Assembly: GCF_000725495.1 (NCBI RefSeq)
Contig: NZ_JNZD01000005.1
Coordinates: forward strand, 596,172-660,171
Origin: Streptomyces aureus
GTDB lineage: Bacteria; Actinomycetota; Actinomycetes; Streptomycetales; Streptomycetaceae
Length of the DNA: 64,000 nt
Direction of reading: 5' to 3'
Positions 61,499 through 64,000 of the stretch are shown piece by piece. How positions within the stretch are numbered: the stretch's first letter is position 1; every line of letters begins with the position of its first letter. Below the pieces are notes generated by a model. The model made no database searches. It saw nothing but the letters and a program-made list of their open reading frames with translations, and was not told where the DNA came from. The position numbers and the translations under genes are program-made.

Positions 61499-62496
61499 TG
61501 GACCCGACCACTGACAAAGCCGGGCACACCGGGTACTCCGGGGACGCGGACTCCGCCCGCTCCTCCCTGGAGGCCCTGCGCGCCGAGATCGCCAAAGCCG
61601 TGGTCGGCCAGGACCCCGCTGTCACCGGCCTCGTCGTCGCCCTCCTGTGCCGCGGACACGTCCTTCTCGAAGGGGTCCCCGGAGTGGCCAAGACGCTGCT
61701 CGTCCGCGCGCTCGCGTCCGCGCTGGAACTCGACACCAAGCGCGTCCAGTTCACCCCCGACCTCATGCCGAGCGACGTCACGGGCTCACTCGTCTACGAC
61801 GCCCGCACCGCCGAGTTCTCCTTCCAGCCCGGCCCCGTCTTCACCAATCTCCTGCTCGCCGACGAGATCAACCGCACGCCCCCCAAGACCCAGGCGTCCC
61901 TGCTGGAGGCGATGGAGGAACGCCAGGTCACGGTCGACGGCACGCCCCGCCCGCTCCCCGAGCCCTTCCTGGTCGCGGCGACCCAGAACCCGGTCGAGTA
62001 CGAGGGAACGTATCCGCTCCCCGAGGCCCAACTGGACCGCTTCCTGCTCAAACTGACGATCCCGCTGCCCTCCCGCCAGGACGAGATCGACGTCCTCACC
62101 CGCCACTCAGAGGGCTTCAACCCGCGCGACCTGCGCGCCGCGGGACTGCGTCCGGTCGCCGGCGCCGCCGACCTCGAAGCCGCCCGCGCCGCGGTCGCCA
62201 AGACGACGGTCTCCCCCGAGATCACCGGCTACGTCGTCGACCTGTGCCGCGCGACCCGCCAGTCCCCGTCGCTCACCCTCGGCGTCTCCCCGCGCGGCGC
62301 GACGGCACTGCTCGCCACGGCCCGCGCCTGGGCCTGGCTGACCGGCCGTGACTACGTCATCCCCGACGACGTCAAGGCCCTGGCCCTGCCGACCCTCCGC
62401 CACCGCGTCCAGCTCCGCCCCGAGGCCGAGATGGAGGGCGTGACGGCCGACTCCGTCATCAACGCGATCCTCGCCCACGTCCCCGTCCCCCGCTGA
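61495..62496 (+). CDS. MoxR-family AAA+ ATPase
   Basis: AAA+ ATPase of 333 residues. Walker A GVPGVAKT at 60-67, Walker B LLLADEINRTPPKTQ near 121-135, sensor 1 VAATQNPVEYEGTYPLPEAQLDRF, and the lid with DVKALALPTLRHR are complete. MoxR proteins act as chaperone-like remodelers, usually with DUF58 partners. The start is the ATG at 61495 (second ATG at 61498), with GAGAGG about ten bases upstream. It overlaps the previous gene by ATGA and the next by one base. Confidence 0.95.
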   Translation: MMDPTTDKAGHTGYSGDADSARSSLEALRAEIAKAVVGQDPAVTGLVVALLCRGHVLLEGVPGVAKTLLVRALASALELDTKRVQFTPDLMPSDVTGSLVYDARTAEFSFQPGPVFTNLLLADEINRTPPKTQASLLEAMEERQVTVDGTPRPLPEPFLVAATQNPVEYEGTYPLPEAQLDRFLLKLTIPLPSRQDEIDVLTRHSEGFNPRDLRAAGLRPVAGAADLEAARAAVAKTTVSPEITGYVVDLCRATRQSPSLTLGVSPRGATALLATARAWAWLTGRDYVIPDDVKALALPTLRHRVQLRPEAEMEGVTADSVINAILAHVPVPR

Positions 62497-63806
62497 TGGC
62501 ACTCACCGGACGCGCCGCACTCCTGGCGGCCCTGGGCGCGATTCCCGTCGGCATCTGGGGACCGAGCTGGACGGGCATCCTCGCCGTCGACGTCCCGCTC
62601 GCCCTGGCCTGCGCCTGCGACGCCGCCCTCGCGGCTCCCGTACGGCGCCTCGGCCTGACCCGCTCCGGCGACACCTCGGTGCGCCTCGGCGAGTCCGCGG
62701 ACGTCACGCTCACCGTCACCAACCCCTCAGGCCGGCCGCTGCGCGCCCACCTGCGGGACGCCTGGCCGCCGAGCAGCTGGGAGCCCGGCACGGAGACCGA
62801 GGCATCCCGGCACCGCCTGACGGTCCCCGCGGGCGAACGCCGCCGTCTGACGACCCGTCTGCGCCCCACGCGCCGCGGCGACCGCCGGGCCGACCGCGTC
62901 ACGATCCGCTCGTTCGGCCCCCTCGGCCTGTTCTCCCGTCAGGGCAGCCACGAGGTCCCCTGGACCGTACGCGTCCTGCCGCCCTTCACCAGCCGCAAGC
63001 ACCTGCCGTCCAAACTGGCCCGCCTCCGTGAACTCGACGGCCGCACCAGCGTCCTGACACGCGGTGAGGGAACGGAGTTCGACAGTCTGCGCGAGTACGT
63101 TCCCGGTGACGACACCCGTTCCATCGACTGGCGCGCCACGGCCCGCCGGACGACGGTCGCCGTACGCACCTGGCGTCCCGAACGCGACCGCCACATCCTT
63201 ATCGTCCTCGACACCGGCCGCACCTCCGCCGGGCGTGTCGGCGACGCGCCCCGCCTCGACGCCTCCCTGGACGCGGCCCTGCTCCTCGCCGCCCTGGCCT
63301 CCCGCGCCGGCGACCGCGTCGACCTCCTGGCCTACGACCGCCGGGTCCGCGCCCTCGTCCAGGGCCGTGCGGCGGGCGACGTCCTCCCGTCGCTGGTCAA
63401 CGCGATGGCCGGGCTCGAACCGGAACTCGTCGAGACCGACGCCCGGGGCCTGGCCGCCACGGCGGTGCGCACGGCCCCGCGCCGCTCGCTGATCGTGCTG
63501 CTGACGACCCTCGACGCGGCCCCCGTCGAGGAGGGCCTGCTCCCGGTGCTCTCCAGCCTCACCCAGCGCCACACCGTCCTGCTGGCATCGGTCGCCGACC
63601 CGCACGTCGCACGCATGGCGAAGGCCCGGGGGGACGTCGACGCGGTGTACGAGGCGGCGTCGGCCGCGCAGGCCGAGGCGGAACGCCGGCGCACGGCCGA
63701 GACACTGCGCCGTCGCGGCGTCACCGTCGTCGACGCGACCCCGGACGATCTCGCACCGGCCCTCGCGGACGCCTATCTGGCGCTGAAGGCCGCGGGCCGT
63801 CTGTAG
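62496..63806 (+). CDS. DUF58 protein (MoxR partner)
   Basis: Protein of 436 residues. Two N-terminal hydrophobic segments (about 5-45) precede an extracellular Ig-like stretch (DVTLTVTNPSGRPLRAHLRD). The DUF58 core is marked by EFDSLREYVPGDDTRSIDWRATAR near 190-215. After it comes a von Willebrand A-like region with the metal site ILIVLDTGRTS (a D-x-G/T-x-S variant). The start is the ATG at 62496, overlapping the MoxR stop by one base (TGATG). It is the last gene before the rRNA operon end. Confidence 0.93.
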   Translation: MALTGRAALLAALGAIPVGIWGPSWTGILAVDVPLALACACDAALAAPVRRLGLTRSGDTSVRLGESADVTLTVTNPSGRPLRAHLRDAWPPSSWEPGTETEASRHRLTVPAGERRRLTTRLRPTRRGDRRADRVTIRSFGPLGLFSRQGSHEVPWTVRVLPPFTSRKHLPSKLARLRELDGRTSVLTRGEGTEFDSLREYVPGDDTRSIDWRATARRTTVAVRTWRPERDRHILIVLDTGRTSAGRVGDAPRLDASLDAALLLAALASRAGDRVDLLAYDRRVRALVQGRAAGDVLPSLVNAMAGLEPELVETDARGLAATAVRTAPRRSLIVLLTTLDAAPVEEGLLPVLSSLTQRHTVLLASVADPHVARMAKARGDVDAVYEAASAAQAEAERRRTAETLRRRGVTVVDATPDDLAPALADAYLALKAAGRL

Positions 63807-63911
63807 TCGGGAAACGTGTCGACGGAGAGTCGGCGGAGAGCCCAGACGATCGCGAGACGATCGAGTGTCAGGGCCCGTCGATCGAAAGCAGGGAAATTGC
63901 TCCTGAACGCA

Positions 63912-63950
63912 GAAAACCCCCGGACCGGTATCCCCGGTCCGGGGGTTTTC
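63912..63950. terminator. rRNA operon terminator, shared with the MoxR operon
   Basis: Perfect 17-bp stem GAAAACCCCCGGACCGG / CCGGTCCGGGGGTTTTC with a 5-nt loop. Runs of A and T at the two ends make it a good terminator for both the minus-strand rRNA operon and the plus-strand DUF58 gene. Confidence 0.9.
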
Positions 63951-63960
63951 TTCACAATTT

Positions 63961-64000
63961 GTTCGGCGGCGTCCTACTCTCCCACAGGGTCCCCCCTGCA
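63961..64000 (-). rRNA. rrf: 5S ribosomal RNA, 3' end only
   Basis: The reverse complement of the last 40 bases reads as the 3' end of an actinobacterial 5S rRNA: GGGAGAGTAGGACGCCGCCG followed by AAC, with CCCTGTGGG just before. The gene runs off the right edge; 23S and 16S genes should lie beyond. Its 3' end is ten bases from the terminator stem. Confidence 0.93.

Overview
The window is a 64-kb piece of a Streptomyces-type chromosome. The evidence is very high GC with strong third-position GC bias, GTG and TTG starts, leaderless promoters, and an actinobacterial gene order (gdhB, secA, hpf, comF-like, lpqB, mtrB, mtrA, mtnA). It closely resembles the stretch of Streptomyces coelicolor that runs from the pkaA/pkaB kinases to an rRNA operon. 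I see no insertion sequence, prophage, tRNA gene or CRISPR array.

Layout. 1-6959: two Ser/Thr kinases (pkaB partial, pkaA) divergent from a large orphan FHA plus FtsK/EssC-like ATPase. 7253-10915: a sugar ABC importer (lipoprotein and two permeases, no ATPase), in which the first permease carries a ~150-residue extracellular insert. 11057-35266: a surface-polymer region. It holds three tandem fusion proteins (GT2 glycosyltransferase plus TagF-like polyol-phosphate transferase), several polytopic GT-C-like enzymes, a stand-alone GT2, a short galE, a TetR repressor divergent from a TagG/TagH-like exporter, a GT4 enzyme, a fourth GT2-TagF fusion and a GtrA-like protein. The peroxide-defence pair ohrA/ohrR sits inside this region. 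35621-44128: the giant NAD-dependent glutamate dehydrogenase, a PfpI-like protein, a HAD hydrolase and two actinobacterial conserved proteins. 44310-49337: secA, a GNAT acetyltransferase and a YcaQ/AlkX-like DNA glycosylase. 49371-58088: a minus-strand housekeeping block with a NarL-type regulator, long-form hpf, a ComF-like protein, lpqB-mtrB-mtrA and mtnA. 58229-63806: a MoxR/DUF58 operon. The window closes with the terminator and 3' end of a 5S rRNA gene on the minus strand, so an rRNA operon converges on the MoxR operon.

How the genes fit together. The 11-35 kb region looks like a teichoic-acid-like wall polymer locus. Fused GT2-TagF enzymes would build or decorate a sugar/polyol-phosphate chain, membrane GT-C enzymes would add sugars from lipid-linked donors, and the TagGH-type transporter would export the product. 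Its TetR-controlled promoter region carries two near-identical imperfect palindromes placed over the divergent promoters. The 49-58 kb block is the conserved MtrAB-LpqB envelope and development signalling unit with ribosome hibernation and methionine salvage genes next to it.

Most points of interest are in the polymer region: an active-site Gln/His transposition in the third fusion paralogue, and tandem TetR operators. Elsewhere, the orphan EssC-like protein beside two kinases and the permease insert deserve attention. I did not find a clearly new defence or mobile system.
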